NCBI RefSeq assembly: GCF_004000275.1 | Contig: NZ_RCIP01000002.1 | Span: 744,283 to 808,282 of the forward strand | Direction: 5' to 3' | Source: Saccharospirillum alexandrii | Lineage (GTDB): Bacteria > Pseudomonadota > Gammaproteobacteria > Pseudomonadales > Natronospirillaceae | Length of the DNA: 64,000 nt | Part shown: in pieces, positions 62,609-64,000 of the stretch | Layout: each line of letters starts with the position of its first letter | Numbering within the stretch: the first letter of the stretch is position 1 | Translations under genes and position numbers: made by a program | Notes under the pieces: generated by a model | Told to the model about the DNA's origin: nothing | The model's input: only the letters and a program-made list of their open reading frames with translations | The model's database searches: none

Positions 62609-62621
62609 CTTGACTGTCCCC

Positions 62622-63104
62622 TTATTCTTCAACACCCAGTTCGCGCATGATTTGAGCACGAGTATCATCGTTGTCGAGAATCGCCTGAATGGTTTTTCGG
62701 AATGCCGGTGTGTTGCCCAGCGGACCTTTCAGAGCCAGCAGCGCCCGGCGCAATTCCAGCAAGCTATTCAGTTCTGGAACCTGGCGGGCCACGTTCTCGG
62801 GATTAAAATCTTTCATTGAATTGATTTTGAGATCGACATTTACGGTATCGGTCGAGTCTTCCTGTAACTTGTTGGGTACTGAGAACGACATACCAATATT
62901 GTGGCTTTTGATCACATCATCGAAATTATCTTTACTGACGTTCAATGGCTCTATGTCTTCCAGAACATCCTCGTTGGGACGTCCGGTGAAGTCATCCAGG
63001 ACAAGTAGCTTGAGCGGCAGTTCAACGTCTTCCGTCACGCCTCCGGTATTGGATTTATAGGCGATATTAATGCGTTCTTTAGGTGCGACACTTCCATCAG
63101 CCAT
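62622..63104 (-). CDS. tssB: T6SS sheath small subunit TssB
   Basis: A 160-residue TssB/VipA. PKERINIAYKSNTGG and ELPLKLLVLDDFTGRPNEDV, then MKDFNPENVARQVPELNSLL, are the family blocks; the C-terminal helix ALLALKGPLGNTPAFRKTIQ completes it. It is an intact stand-alone TssB, co-encoded with the TssB-TssC fusion at 52438-54150. It follows tssA by 31 bp. Confidence 0.96.
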   Translation of the reverse strand: MADGSVAPKERINIAYKSNTGGVTEDVELPLKLLVLDDFTGRPNEDVLEDIEPLNVSKDNFDDVIKSHNIGMSFSVPNKLQEDSTDTVNVDLKINSMKDFNPENVARQVPELNSLLELRRALLALKGPLGNTPAFRKTIQAILDNDDTRAQIMRELGVEE

Positions 63105-63135
63105 GGCAACAATCTCCTCGCGTATTGTTCTGTTT

Positions 63136-64000
63136 TCAGGTCACTGCGGACCCGGGGTCGAACCAGCAGAGCTCGGAATACGCCGCAGCCTGCCTGAGTT
63201 TAAGTGAGTCGGTATCGTTCGCTTCATTATTGGCCTCGCGCTGACACGCCTGATGCAACAGGTGATAGCAACGCCTGGCGAAATCGGGTTCCCAGTCGGC
63301 TAGCCGGTGCTCTTCGATATATTGACCGAGACGATCCAGTATTGGCAGTGCAGCGGCCGCCTGGCCGCTATCCATTAAAACTTCCGCCAGCGCCAGCCGG
63401 GCATGGTATTCCTGGCGACGACTGCCACTGTGGCGAGCAAAGGTTTGCAGTTCATTGATGGCGTCGGCAATCTTGCCGGAGGAAGCCAGTTTAACGGCCG
63501 ACCGGTGTGCTTCGTCCAATGCATCGCCCTGCCCGCCACTGCTTTCAATATCGTCACCTGATAACAGTATGGCCTGGTTTAGCCAAAAGCGGGTGGCGTC
63601 ATCGGCAAAGGGTGTACCGTCGCTGTAGCTGAGATCCAGCAAGCCTGGCAAACGTTCGAGCAGGCCACGCAATTCACTTCGGACCACTTGCAAGGCTGCC
63701 TGGTGGCTGCCTCCCAACTGGTCCATCGCCGTAACCAGCAAGCGCTGCCCTTCAAACCAGTAAGGCAACTTGACCAAATGCTTTTCAACCTGATCCACAA
63801 CCCCGGTGAAATCCGCCTGATCAAGTGCTTGTTGTATACGCGTGCCCAGATCCTTGGCCGGAGGTGGCACCTGGGTTTTGCCATCTTTATTGGGCGGCAG
63901 GGAATCTACGTTCAACCAAAGCGCATATCGCGCCAGGCGATACCGTCGGGGTTCAGCAGGCTTTGCTTCTGCGTAATAGGAAGACAACTTGCGCAAAGCA
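63136..64000 (-). CDS. tssA: T6SS protein TssA, 5' end beyond the window
   Basis: A C-terminal TssA fragment of about 288 residues that runs off the right edge with no stop or convincing start; the first visible TTG at 63996 is unlikely to be the real start. RRYRLARYALWLNVDSLPP and FDVVEKHLV-like FTGVVDQVEKHLVKLPYWFE, then LPYWFEGQRLLVTAMDQL, are the VasJ-type C-terminal domain. Its missing N-terminal ImpA domain must lie to the right. It starts the visible T6SS run. Confidence 0.88.
   Translation of the reverse strand, partial: ALRKLSSYYAEAKPAEPRRYRLARYALWLNVDSLPPNKDGKTQVPPPAKDLGTRIQQALDQADFTGVVDQVEKHLVKLPYWFEGQRLLVTAMDQLGGSHQAALQVVRSELRGLLERLPGLLDLSYSDGTPFADDATRFWLNQAILLSGDDIESSGGQGDALDEAHRSAVKLASSGKIADAINELQTFARHSGSRRQEYHARLALAEVLMDSGQAAAALPILDRLGQYIEEHRLADWEPDFARRCYHLLHQACQREANNEANDTDSLKLRQAAAYSELCWFDPGSAVT

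Overview
The window is chromosomal DNA from a gammaproteobacterium with a fairly high GC content. The gene set suggests a marine, Oceanospirillales-like bacterium: a urea ABC importer with urease, vanillate and protocatechuate catabolism, a type VI secretion system, and many small DUF proteins. The genus is inferred from gene content and style only. No rRNA, tRNA, CRISPR array or intact transposase was found.

Layout. 0-5 kb: housekeeping and accessory genes (DUF2239, an AEC permease, gnd, a CvfB-like S1 protein, a DUF2807 lipoprotein). 5-9.4 kb: a visibly AT-richer, same-strand cluster with five small GNAT acetyltransferases, an unrecognised membrane-anchored protein and a small 2OG-Fe(II) oxygenase; it looks like an acquired accessory block. 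9.7-14 kb: a hybrid histidine kinase fused to an NCS1 permease, translationally coupled to a LuxR-type response regulator. 14.3-16.7 kb: a transglutaminase-like protein coupled to a divergent CoaBC-like flavoprotein. 17-29 kb: a complete urea system, urtABCDE then ureD-ureABC-ureEFG-ureJ. The kinase and regulator may sense a nitrogen compound and control it (inference). 29-37 kb: a small-protein gene, a TIGR03643/photolyase pair, DUF2235, DUF2237, a PuuB/PuuR-like divergent pair, TPR, DUF2789 and small GNAT genes. 37-42.7 kb: ligAB, a spermidine-synthase-like gene, vanBA and a vanR-like regulator whose intergenic region carries three TGGATCCA palindromes like known VanR operators. 42.8-46.3 kb: LysR, glutaryl-CoA dehydrogenase and a CoA-transferase. 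46.6-48.7 kb: a periplasmic binding-like protein, nadC and a small protein. 48.8-64 kb: a T6SS operon on the minus strand (tssA-tssB-tssC-hcp-tssJ-tssK-tssL-tssM-[tssB::tssC fusion]-hcp2-tssE-tssF-tssG) running off the right edge.

Most notable: (1) the T6SS cluster has a second Hcp and a single-chain TssB-TssC fusion beside normal separate TssB and TssC. (2) A family of nested palindromic intergenic elements (at least five canonical copies and one enlarged variant) has a conserved core, while the long stem arms differ in every copy yet stay self-complementary. (3) A 272-bp MITE-like inverted repeat separates ureG from ureJ. (4) Two small paralogous proteins of unknown function lie about 19 kb apart.
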